NCBI GenBank assembly: GCA_032718475.1
Contig: JAUCBJ010008852.1
Coordinates: 1-64,000, forward strand
Direction of reading: 5' to 3'
Origin: Nemertoderma westbladi
Taxonomy: Eukaryota; Xenacoelomorpha; Nemertodermatida; Nemertodermatidae
DNA length: 64,000 nt
Made by a program: the position numbers and the translations under genes. Every line of letters begins with the position of its first letter. Position 1 is the stretch's first letter. Below the pieces are notes generated by a model that was not told the origin of the DNA, ran no database searches, and saw nothing but the letters and a program-made list of their open reading frames with translations. This document shows, one piece after another, positions 12,201-23,291 of the stretch.

Positions 12201-12514
12201 TGGCTAAGGTGTTCTGGGATCGATGCATTCCATTGTTGAGAGAGCGACAGCGATGGTTCACAAAGAAACGTAACATTCGTAAGGGAGACCTAGTATTAGT
12301 GATGACCGATACCAAGGTGAGGGGAACATGGGTAACGGCGGTAGTAGACTCTGTTGATGCGGGAGAAGACAACCTAGTGCGTTCAGTGAAAGTTCGCTAC
12401 AACGGCCGCATATACTCCAGAGATATTTCGAAACTCTGCTTGCTAGAGGGTTCTACATTTCCCGCTAACAATGCAGGAAGGGAAGAAGTGAATTCTTCAG
12501 TCATAGAAGATTAA
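9200..12514 (+). CDS. BEL/Pao RT C-terminus, RNase H and integrase
   Basis: This is the continuation of pol in the frame one base back from the upstream one. The in-frame ATG at 9200 is only a convenient left edge; homologous pol begins at about 9240 (KLIECLKMGGFRLTKF). A Pao-type peptidase A17/RT connection region follows (SLIASIYDPLGLVSP, about 9470). RNase H motifs are FCDACETGYG near 9708, HYWSDSKS near 9990 and HVKGKENPADIASRG near 10110. The integrase has an H..H..C-I-I-C zinc finger ending near 11505 and catalytic D (11603, in VDYWG), D (11789, in SDNG) and E (11936, in GVWERL). The C-terminus resembles DUF5641. There is no envelope-like frame downstream. Production of the full polyprotein is prevented by the break near 9236. 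Confidence 0.93.
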   Translation: MSNYSSRHQSCYNKLIECLKMGGFRLTKFVSNSKEFMSAIPKEDRASPDLDLDLDRMPITRALGVKWDTGTDMIGIQSTPWKTITTKKECLSLIASIYDPLGLVSPVILIGRRFMRELTLTVPKWDTKLSNEFLTRWSTWSDQLYLLKQIQYPRAYFPDQQNSDQIELHVFCDACETGYGVVAYLRQLRHIFPPSVCLDIYEAEQHDTKSIAYEARTAFVSSRVRTVDHKFLSIPRKELQAALLGSRMGSNLTEELQFSFTAIHYWSDSKSTLNYIANYGRRYPTFILNRVHEITTVSKPSQWHHVKGKENPADIASRGAFPQEFVNKFPKWKSGPSFLKSNELAWPSSEDMYTGRPPIAGMELKSQPKAGDMNPRDDVAYIEDPCPKIQTLNSNEDLKLREKIILTSIKQVDSTRKSSEISKREYWKNIELAQIRKLTVINPPISRNYTNAESLDVVKVTDEDTLLDPLNWELRPLIHDLLPPTHTIMNDNVIDINKQVITGVKTTISDNEIFKIPYQNNTETASIGIDNVSEIISDPSYQRFEVAIVSNSVIENNLILDLLIERSGKWNHIVNQVGWLTRFKRWIQQIARISPKVRQDFEMKKSTNLPASQMCKAHKCIKSYTMEIMERMSLRKEESRRLSSYEFYDAERQLIRYSQARKFPVELGRLKRGFLVNKSSPLYKLRPFLDENNVIRMGSRIIKAPFDRDMKAPIIIHRSDIIATRIVHQIHRYNLHAGRDHTLTNVRKRFWIVGGQALVRNILSNCIICKRNHPTVMKQLMAPLPLERLTAYEPPFTFTGVDYWGPMTVKIGRRSEKRWGAIFTCLTSRAVALDIAYDASAASFINVYRRFICCHGDVKLIRSDNGTCFVGAERELREAMVEWDSGIIENSLGPETKWKFHTPYASHTSGVWERLIKIVKDALRSSIGSHLVDEDTLRTALAEIARSLNSRPLYAASDDPTADQPLTPNDLLLRRPASKVPGQFDTNAIYSKRTWQQGQILAKVFWDRCIPLLRERQRWFTKKRNIRKGDLVLVMTDTKVRGTWVTAVVDSVDAGEDNLVRSVKVRYNGRIYSRDISKLCLLEGSTFPANNAGREEVNSSVIED

Positions 12515-13458
12515 TATCGGTAGTCATTGTAATTTAGAAGCTATATTGATTTATGCTAACAAACTAGAAAGATAATAAACTTTAATTATGTGGGAAATAT
12601 TGAAGTCATAATTGTTTGAATCGGGAATGATTTTCATCAATTTGATTTGTATGTATGTGTATTATATGTATCTACGTAAATAAGTAACTAATTCATATTC
12701 ATTTCGTTTTCATGTGCTCTACTTGGCTTCGATGTATCTACGGGGACCTATCACCAAGCTGAAATCTAAGTATGAATGAAGTTTTAGCAAAGATGACGTC
12801 GTATATCAGTTCATTATGGGTATATCAGTTCATTATGGGATTAATTCGCTAGCGCAGGGAGCGCTGGTGTTGAGTCGGTTTCGTTCGATTAATTCGCTAG
12901 CGCAGGGAGCGCTGGTGTTGAGTCGGTTTCGTTCGATTAATTCGCTAGCGCAGGGAGCGCTGGTGTTGATTCCGTGTTCGTTTCGATTAATCCAGAGAGC
13001 GCTAGGGTTGAATAAACATAATCGGGTCGATGACGTCACGAAGTACCGACATATCACAACTGATTCGACGACACTGATGCACACAATGAGATTCTCATGG
13101 ATTGTTATGACTTCAACAGACTCGGATCTATCGTAAACTCAAGAGTTCAGCTTAGGTGAACTATGGGACCTTTTGGTGACGGCTTTAGTAGAAATATTAA
13201 GTAACATATAACATATTTTTTAAGCAAAATGATAACTTGTGCAATTTGTAGTGTAGGGACAACGCCACTCGTTCATTCCAAAGGGTTATGGGTTTTCAGT
13301 TTCATAAATTTATCAAATTGGGAGGTGTGGGTATATAACTGGAATTTACTTTCAGTTTCAAATAGGCCTATATCAATTTCGCTGACATGTCTCTGTAGAT
13401 TCATATCCGGGTTTTTAAAAATAAATTTTTTTCAAAAAATATTTTTTTTAGGAAGCAC
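12515..13458 (+). other. BEL/Pao 3' untranslated region, no gene
   Basis: This is non-coding sequence between the pol stop and the 3' LTR. It holds a 16-bp direct duplication at 12803-12837 and the 48-bp repeat listed separately. The bases just before the LTR (AGGAAGCAC) are only weakly purine-rich, so a polypurine tract is not convincing. Confidence 0.7.
12839..13013. repeat. 48-bp tandem repeat in the BEL/Pao 3' region, 3.6 copies
   Basis: Units start at 12839, 12887 and 12935 and are nearly identical. A fourth, diverged partial unit starts at 12985. Each contains two near-palindromic AGCGC/GCGCT blocks around GCAGGG, so transcripts could fold. Open frames on both strands here are repeat readings. 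Confidence 0.9.
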
Positions 13459-14457
13459 TGTAATGGTAGAGCGTCTATGAATCTCAGATCCAATTTATAT
13501 TTATACATTACACACCAATTATGTTCAGTAACAATGCCAATATATTACGGTACACTCTATTCGACATACCTATTCAGCAGAAGCCGTCCTCTGATTGGCC
13601 TTGCATCAGATTATTAATGCCGTTATTATTACAGCCAATTATGTTGCTCAGTTCCTTATGGTAATAAGTAATTATAGAGGTCAACTCTTATACTATATAA
13701 TAGCAGTAACAACAATTTATTTGCACTCTCTCCTTGTTATTCAGTTGACTCTGTTGGTAGCTTTAATTAGTTTTGGAGGGATGGTAATTTACTCCTATTT
13801 GTTACCAGGTTCAGGTTCAGGTTCAGGTTCAGACAGTTAAATTACAAATTATCATTTACACTTGTGCTATTAAAATCTTACAATTACAACGTATTTTACA
13901 GTCAGACATAATATTTACATCCCTCCATTGTTTATTATTTCAAGTATTACGTAGTCCAATGTGGCCGTATTATCTAGTTAAGTTAAGTTTTATGCTGTAA
14001 TATTTATTTGTGTGCGGATCTTCTCATAGACGCAAGGCCTACAGTGCAGTGCAATTCAGGAGGAACGGGTGGTAGCGTCCGGACGAATTATTTGTTGGTA
14101 AGTGTATATCAATATTACAAATTACGTAACCCTTTGTTTCAATCAATACTAAATATACAACATATTATATTCTTTGATATTGATGTTATTGTCCACCTGC
14201 GTAAGCAAAGGGGGAAGTAATTGCCATCCTGTCCGTAGCTATTGATGTACCCTGTACCCTTCTGCCCATTCTCCTCGGGAAAACAAGGGCCACTGGGAAG
14301 GGCCTTTGTTGGATTAGAAGTGTGTGGTAGCCGACGGACGTAAAGTAACGGGTTACTACGCTAGCGGTTGCTAGAGTGGCTGTGGCATTTCGGTGGCCGG
14401 CGTTATCTTTCACATTAAGGCAGTGGGGATAGACGCATGCAGCGGGGGTCCCATACA
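13459..14457 (+). repeat. 3' LTR of the BEL/Pao element
   Basis: It matches the 5' LTR at about 99% and starts with the same TGTAATGG. Similarity stops at CCCATACA (14457), where the 47-bp array begins. The array therefore either borders the true LTR end or has replaced a little of it. Confidence 0.92.
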
Positions 14458-17400
14458 CACTCACACAGATACTTTACACGAACCCCCTTCGATCGAGGCT
14501 TTATTTGCACTCACACAGATACTTTACACTGCCCCCACTTCGAGGCTTTATTTGCACTCACACAGATACTTTACACTGCCCCCACTTCGAGACTTTATTT
14601 GCACTCACACAGATACTTTACTCTGCCCCCACTTCGAGGCTTTATTTGCACTCACATAGATACTTTACACGAACCCCCTTCGATCGAGGCTTTATTTGCA
14701 CTCACACAGATACTTTACACTGCCCCCACTTCGAGACTTTATTTGCACTCACACAGATACTTTACACTGCCCCCACTTCGAGGCTTTATTTGCACTCACA
14801 CAGATACTTTACACTGCCCCCACTTCGAGGCTTTATTTGCACTCACACAGATACTTTACACTGCCCTCACTTCGAGGCTTTATTTGCACTCACACAGATA
14901 CTTTACACTGCCCCCACTTCGAGGCTTTATTTGCACTCACACAGATACTTTACACTGCCCCCACTTCGAGGCTTTATTTACACTCACACAGATACTTTAC
15001 ACTGCCCCCACTTCGAGGCTTTATTTGCACTCACACAGACACTTTACACTGCCCTCACTTCGAGGCTTTATTTGCACTCACACAGATACTTTACACGAAC
15101 CCCCTTCGATCGAGGCTTTATTTGCACTCACACAGATACTTTACACTGCCCCCACTTCGAGGCTTTATTTGCACTCACACAGATACTTTACACTGCCCCC
15201 ACTTCGAGGCTTTATTTGCACTCACACAGATACTTTACACTGCCCCCACTTCGAGGCTTTATTTACACTCACACAGATACTTTACACTGCCCCCCACTTC
15301 GAGGCTTTATTTGCACTCACACAGATACTTTACACTGCCCCCACTTCGAGGCTTTATTTGCACTCACACAGATACTTTACACGAACCCCCTTCGATCGAG
15401 GCTTTATTTGCACTCACACAGATACTTTACACTGCCCCCACTTCGAGGCTTTATTTGCACTCACACAGATACTTTACACTGCCCCCACTTCGAGGCTTTA
15501 TTTGCACTCACACAGATACTTTACACTGCCCCCACTTCGAGGCTTTATTTACACTCACACAGATACTTTACACTGCCCCCCACTTCGAGGCTTTATTTGC
15601 ACTCACACAGATACTTTACACGAACCCCCTTCGATCGAGGCTTTATTTGCACTCACACAGATACTTTACACTGCCCCCACTTCGAGACTTTATTTGCACT
15701 CACACAGATACTTTACACTGCCCCCCACTTCGAGGCTTTATTTGCACTCACACAGATACTTTACACGAACCCCCTTCGATCGAGGCTTTATTTGCACTCA
15801 CACGGATACTTTACACTGCCCCCACTTCGAGGCTTTATTTGCACTCACACAGATACTTTACACGAACCCCCTTCGATCGAGGCTTTATTTGCACTCACAC
15901 AGATACTTTCCCTTTCCCCACTTCGAGGCTTTATTTGCACTCACACAGATACTTTACACTGCCCCCACTTCGAGGCTTTATTTGCACTCACACAGATACT
16001 TTACACTGCCCCCACTTCGAGGCTTTATTTGCACTCACACAGATACTTTACACGAACCCCCTTCGATCGAGGCTTTATTTGCACTCACACAGATACTTTA
16101 CACTGCCCCCACTTCGTGGCTTTATTTGCACTCACACAGATACTTTACACTGCCCCCACTTCGAGGCTTTATTTGCACTCACACAGATACTTTACACTGC
16201 CCCCACTTCGAGGCTTTATTTGCACTGACACAGATACTTTACACTGCCCCCCACTTCGAGGCTTTACTTGCACTCACACAGATACTTTACACGAACCCCC
16301 TTCGATCGAGGCTTTATTTGCACTCACACAGATACTTTACACTGCCCCCACTTCGAGGCTTTATTTGCACTCACACAGATACTTTACACTGCCCCCACTT
16401 CGAGGCTTTATTTGCACTCACACAGATACTTTACACTGCCCCCACTTCGAGGCTTTATTTGCACTCACACAGATACTTTACACTGCCCCCACTTCGAGGC
16501 TTTATTTGCACTCACACAGATACTTTACACTGCCCCCACTTCGAGTCTTTATTTGCACTGACACAGATACTTTACACTGCCCCCACTTCGAGGCTTTATT
16601 TGCACTCACACAGATACTTTACACTGCCCCCACTTCGAGGCTTTATTTGCACTCACACAGATACTTTACACTGCCCCCACTTCGAGGCTTTATTTGCACT
16701 CACACAGATACTTTACACTGCCCCCACTTCGAGGCTTTATTTGCACTCACACAGATACTTTACACTGCCCCCACTTCGAGGCTTTATTTGCACTCACACA
16801 GATACTTTACACTGCCCCCACTTCGAGGCTTTATTTGCACTCACACAGATACTTTACACTGCCCCCACTTCGAGGCTTTATTTGCACTCACACAGATACT
16901 TTACACTGCCCCCACTTCGAGGCTTTATTTGCACTCACACAGATACTTTACACTGCCCCCACTTCGAGGCTTTATTTGCAATCACACAGATACTTTACAC
17001 TGCCCCCACTTCGAGGCTTTATTTGCACTCACACAGATACTTTACACTGCCCCCACTTCGAGGCTTTATTTGCACTCACACAGATACTTTACACGAACCC
17101 CCTTCGATCGAGGCTTTATTTGCACTCACACAGATACTTTACACTGCCCCCACTTCGAGGCTTTATTTGCACTCACACAGACACTTTACACTGCCCTCAC
17201 TTCGAGGCTTTATTTGCACTCACACAGATACTTTACACTGCCCCCACTTCGAGGCTTTATTTGCACTCACACAGACACTTTACACTGCCCTCACTTCGAG
17301 GCTTTATTTGCACTCACACAGATACTTTACACTGCCCCCACTTCGAGGCTTTATTTGCACTCACACAGACACTTTACACTGCCCTCACTTCGAGGCTTTA

Positions 17401-20400
17401 TTTGCACTCACACAGATACTTTACACTGCCCCCACTTCGAGGCTTTATTTGCAATCACACAGATACTTTACACTGCCCCCACTTCGAGGCTTTATTTGCA
17501 CTCACACAGATACTTTACACTGCCCCCACTTCGAGGCTTTATTTGCACTCACACAGACACTTTACACTGCCCTCACTTCGAGGCTTTATTTGCACTCACA
17601 CAGATACTTTACACTGCCCCCACTTCGAGGCTTTATTTGCAATCACACAGATACTTTACACTGCCCCCACTTCGAGACTTTATTTGCACTCACACAGATA
17701 CTTTACACTGCCCCAACTTCGAGGCTTTATTTACACTCACACAGATACTTTACACTGCCCCAACTTCGAGGCTTTATTTACACTCACACAGATACTTTAC
17801 ACTGCCCCCACTTCGAGGCTTTATTTGCACTCACACAGATACTTTACACTGCCCCCACTTCGAGGCTTTATTTGCACTCACACAGATACTTTACACGAAC
17901 CCCCTTCGATCGAGGCTTTATTTGCACTCACACAGATACTTTACACTGCCCCCACTTCGAGGCTTTATTTGCACTCACACAGACACTTTACACTGCCCCC
18001 ACTTCGAGGCTTTATTTGCACTCACACAGATACTTTACACTGCCCCCACTTCGAGGCTTTATTTGCACTCACACAGATACTTTACACTGCCCCCACTTCG
18101 AGGCTTTATTTGCAATCACACAGATACTTTACACTGCCCCCACTTCGAGGCTTTATTTGCACTCACACAGATACTTTACACTGCCCCCACTTCGAGGCTT
18201 TATTTGCACTCACACAGATACTTTACACTGCCCCCACTTCGAGGCTTTATTTACACTCACACAGATACTTTACACTGCCCCCACTTCGAGGCTTTATTTG
18301 CACTCACACAGATACTTTACACTGCCCCCACTTCGAGGCTTTATTTGCACTCACACAGATACTTTACACGAACCCCCTTCGATCGAGGCTTTATTTGCAC
18401 TCACACAGACACTTTACACTGCCCCCACTTCGAGGCTTTATTTGCACTCACACAGATACTTTACACTGCCCCCACTTCGAGGCTTTATTTGCACTCACAC
18501 AGATACTTTACACGAACCCCCTTCGATCGAGGCTTTATTTGCACTCACACAGATACTTTACACTGCCCCCACTTCGAGGCTTTATTTGCACTCACACAGA
18601 CACTTTACACTGCCCCCACTTCGAGGCTTTATTTGCACTCACACAGATACTTTACACTGCCCCCACTTCGAGGCTTTATTTGCACTCACACAGATACTTT
18701 ACACGAACCCCCTTCGATCGAGGCTTTATTTGCACTCACACAGACACTTTACACTGCCCCCACTTCGAGGCTTTATTTGCACTCACACAGATACTTTACA
18801 CTGCCCCCACTTCGAGGCTTTATTTGCAATCACACAGATACTTTACACTGCCCCCACTTCGAGGCTTTATTTGCACTCACACAGATACTTTACACTGCCC
18901 CCACTTCGAGGCTTTATTTGCACTCACACAGATACTTTACACTGCCCCCACTTCGAGGCTTTATTTGCACTCACACAGACACTTTACACTGCCCTCACTT
19001 CGAGGCTTTATTTGCACTCACACAGATACTTTACACTGCCCCCACTTCGAGGCTTTATTTGCACTCACACAGACACTTTACACTGCCCTCACTTCGAGGC
19101 TTTATTTGCACTCACACAGATACTTTACACTGCCCCCACTTCGAGGCTTTATTTGCACTCACACAGACACTTTACACTGCCCTCACTTCGAGGCTTTATT
19201 TGCACTCACACAGATACTTTACACTGCCCTCACTTCGAGGCTTTATTTGCACTCACACAGATACTTTACACTGCCCCCACTTCGAGGCTTTATTTGCAAT
19301 CACACAGACACTTTACACTGCCCTCACTTCGAGGCTTTATTTGCACTCACACAGATACTTTACACTGCCCCCACTTCGAGGCTTTATTTGCACTCACACA
19401 GACACTTTACACTGCCCTCACTTCGAGGCTTTATTTGCACTCACACAGATACTTTACACTGCCCCCACTTCGAGGCTTTATTTGCACTCACACAGACACT
19501 TTACACTGCCCTCACTTCGAGGCTTTATTTGCACTCACACAGATACTTTACACTGCCCCCACTTCGAGGCTTTATTTGCACTCACACAGATACTTTACAC
19601 TGCCCTCACTTCGAGGCTTTATTTGCACTCACACAGATACTTTACACTGCCCCCACTTCGAGGCTTTATTTGCACTCACACAGACACTTTACACTGCCCT
19701 CACTTCGAGGCTTTATTTGCACTCACACAGATACTTTACACTGCCCCCACTTCGAGGCTTTATTTGCACTCACACAGACACTTTACACTGCCCTCACTTC
19801 GAGGCTTTATTTGCACTCACACAGACACTTTACACTGCCCTCACTTCGAGGCTTTATTTGCACTCACACAGATACTTTACACTGCCCCACTTCGAGGCTT
19901 TATTTGCACTCACACAGATACTTTACACTGCCCCCACTTCGAGGCTTTATTTGCAATCACACAGATACTTTACACTGCCCCCACTTCGAGGCTTTATTTG
20001 CACTCACACAGATACTTTACACTGCCCCCACTTCGAGGCTTTATTTGCACTCACACAGACACTTTACACTGCCCTCACTTCGAGGCTTTATTTGCACTCA
20101 CACAGATACTTTACACTGCCCCCACTTCGAGGCTTTATTTGCAATCACACAGATACTTTACACTGCCCCCACTTCGAGACTTTATTTGCACTCACACAGA
20201 TACTTTACACTGCCCCAACTTCGAGGCTTTATTTACACTCACACAGATACTTTACACTGCCCCAACTTCGAGGCTTTATTTACACTCACACAGATACTTT
20301 ACACTGCCCCCACTTCGAGGTTTTATTTGCACTCACACAGATACTTTACACTGCCCCAACTTCGAGGCTTTATTTACACTCACACAGATACTTTACACTG

Positions 20401-21478
20401 CCCCAACTTCGAGGCTTTATTTACACTCACACAGATACTTTACACTGCCCCCACTTCGAGGCTTTATTTGCACTCACACAGATACTTTACACTGCCCCAA
20501 TTTCGAGGCTTTATTTACACTCACACAGATACTTTACACTGCCCTCACTTCGAGGCTTTATTTGCACTCACACAGATACTTTACACTGCCCCAACTTCGA
20601 GGCTTTATTTGCACTCACACAGATACTTTACACTGCCCCAACTTCGAGGCTTTATTTACACTCACACAGATACTTTACACTGCCCCAACTTCGAGGCTTT
20701 ATTTACACTCACACAGATACTTTACACTGCCCCCACTTCGAGGCTTTATTTGCACTCACACAGATACTTTACACTGCCCCAACTTCGAGGCTTTATTTAC
20801 ACTCACACAGATACTTTACACTGCCCCAACTTCGAGGCTTTATTTACACTCACACAGATACTTTACACTGCCCCCACTTCGAGGCTTTATTTGCACTCAC
20901 ACAGATACTTTACACTGCCCCAACTTCGAGGCTTTATTTACACTCACACAGATACTTTACACTGCCCCAACTTCGAGGCTTTATTTGCACTCACACAGAT
21001 ACTTTACACTGCCCCAACTTCGAGGCTTTATTTACACTCACACAGATACTTTACACTGCCCCAACTTCGAGGCTTTATTTACACTCACACAGATACTTTA
21101 CACTGCCCCCACTTTGAGGCTTTATTTGCACTCACACAGATACTTTACACTGCCCTCACTTCGAGGCTTTATTTACACTCACACAGATACTTTACACTGC
21201 CCTCACTTCGAGGCTTTATTTACACTCACACAGATACTTTACACTGCCCTCACTTCGAGGCTTTATTTGCACTCACACAGATACTTTACACTGCCCCAAC
21301 TTCGAGGCTTTATTTACACTCACACAGATACTTTACACTGCCCCCACTTCGAGGCTTTATTTGCACTCACACAGATACTTTACACTGCCCCCACTTCGAG
21401 GCTTTATTTGCACTCACACAGATACTTTACACTGCCCCCACTTCGAGGCTTTATTTGCACTCACACAGATACTTTACA

Positions 21479-21778
21479 CGAACCCACTTCGATCGAGACT
21501 TTATTTGCACTCACACAGATACTTTACACGAACCCACTTCGATCGAGACTTTATTTGCACTCACACAGATACTTTACACGAACCCACTTCGATCGAGACT
21601 TTATTTGCACTCACACAGATACTTTACACGAACCCACTTCGATCGAGACTTTATTTGCACTCACACAGATACTTTACACGAACCCACTTCGATCGAGACT
21701 TTATTTGCACTCACACAGATACTTTACACGAACCCACTTCGATCGAGACTTTATTTGCACTCACACAGATACTTTACA
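21479..21778. repeat. Homogeneous block of six 50-bp variant units
   Basis: Six successive units all carry ACGAACCCACTTCGATCGAG followed by ACTTTATTTG, spaced exactly 50 bp apart, inside the otherwise mixed 47-bp array. This indicates a local amplification of one variant. Confidence 0.88.
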
Positions 21779-22715
21779 CTGCCCCCACTTCGAGACTTTA
21801 TTTGCACTCACACAGATACTTTACACTGCCCCCACTTCGAGACATTATTTGCACTCACACAGATACTTTACACTGCCCCCACTTCGAGGCTTTATTTACA
21901 CTCACACAGATACTTTCCCTTTCCCCACTTCGAGACTTTATTTACACTCACACAGATACTTTACACTGCCCCCACTTCGAGGCTTTATTTGCACTCACAC
22001 AGATACTTTACACTGCCCCCACTTCGAGACTTTATTTGCACTCACACAGATACTTTACACTGCCCCCACTTCGAGACTTTATTTGCAATCACACAGATAC
22101 TTTACACTGCCCCCACTTCGAGGCTTTATTTGCACTCACACAGATACTTTACACTGCCCCCACTTCGAGGCTTTATTTGCACTCACACAGATACTTTACA
22201 CTGCCCCCACTTCGAGGCTTTATTTACACTCACACAGATACTTTACACTGCCCCCACTTCGAGGCTTTATTTGCACTCACACAGATACTTTACACTGCCC
22301 CCACTTCGAGGTTTTATTTGCACTCACACAGACACTTTACACTGCCCCCACTTCGAGGCTTTATTTGCACTCACACAGATACTTTACACTGCCCCCACTT
22401 CGAGGTTTTATTTGCACTCACACAGACACTTTACACTGCCCCCACTTCGAGGCTTTATTTGCACTGACACAGATACTTTCCCTTTCCCCACTTCGAGGCT
22501 TTATTTGCACTCACACAGATACTTTACACTGCCCCCACTTCGAGGCTTTATTTGCACTCACACAGACACTTTACACTGCCCTCACTTCGAGGCTTTATTT
22601 ACACTCACACAGATACTTTACACTGCCCCCACTTCTAGGCTTTATTTGCACTCACACAGATACTTTACACTGCCCCCACTTCGAGGCTTTATTTGCACTC
22701 ACACAGATACTTTAC

Positions 22716-23291
22716 ACTGAACCCACTTCGAGGCTTTATTTGCACTCACACAGATACTTTACACTGCCCCCACTTCGAGGCTTTATTTACACTTACACAG
22801 ATACTTTACACGAACCCACTTCGATCGAGACTTTATTTGCACTCACACAGATACTTTACACTGAACCCACTTCGAGGCTTTATTTGCACTCACACAGATA
22901 CTTTACACTGCCCCCACTTCGAGGCTTTATTTGCACTCCCACAGATACTTTACACGAACCCACTTCGATCGAGACTTTATTTGCACTCACACAGATACTT
23001 TACACTGAACCCACTTCGAGGCTTTATTTGCACTCACACAGATACTTTACACTGCCCCCACTTCGAGGCTTTATTTGCACTCCCACAGATACTTTACACG
23101 AACCCACTTCGATCGAGACTTTATTTGCACTCACACAGATACTTTACACTGAACCCACTTCGAGGCTTTATTTGCACTCACACAGATACTTTACACTGCC
23201 CCCACTTCGAGGCTTTATTTGCACTCCCACAGATACTTTACACGAACCCACTTCGATCGAGACTTTATTTGCACTCACACAGATACTTTAC
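22716..23291. repeat. Higher-order repeat of 144 bp, four copies
   Basis: The rare ACTGAACCCACTTCG variant recurs at 22716, 22860, 23004 and 23148, exactly 144 bp apart. Each 144-bp block is an ordered trio of 47-, 47- and 50-bp units. Confidence 0.88.

Larger units (their letters stand above)
1291..14457 (+). mobile_element. BEL/Pao LTR retrotransposon, nearly full length
   Basis: The element is 13.2 kb. Two direct repeats of 1000 and 999 bp start with TG and end with CA. They flank a gag-pol region with the BEL/Pao domain order: gag, zinc knuckles, aspartic protease, RT, RNase H, integrase. I count about ten differences between the LTRs, so the insertion is recent on a substitution scale. 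The coding region has one frameshift inside RT, near 9236. No target-site duplication is visible. The left flank is the 65-bp array and the right flank is the unrelated 47-bp array. No clear tRNA primer-binding site starting with TGG directly follows the left LTR, so the exact 3' LTR border is less certain than the 5' one. Confidence 0.95.

Noticed and set aside
12833-13136. Open frames on both strands over the 48-bp repeat
   Set aside because: They reflect three copies of a stop-free unit in the untranslated region of the BEL/Pao element.
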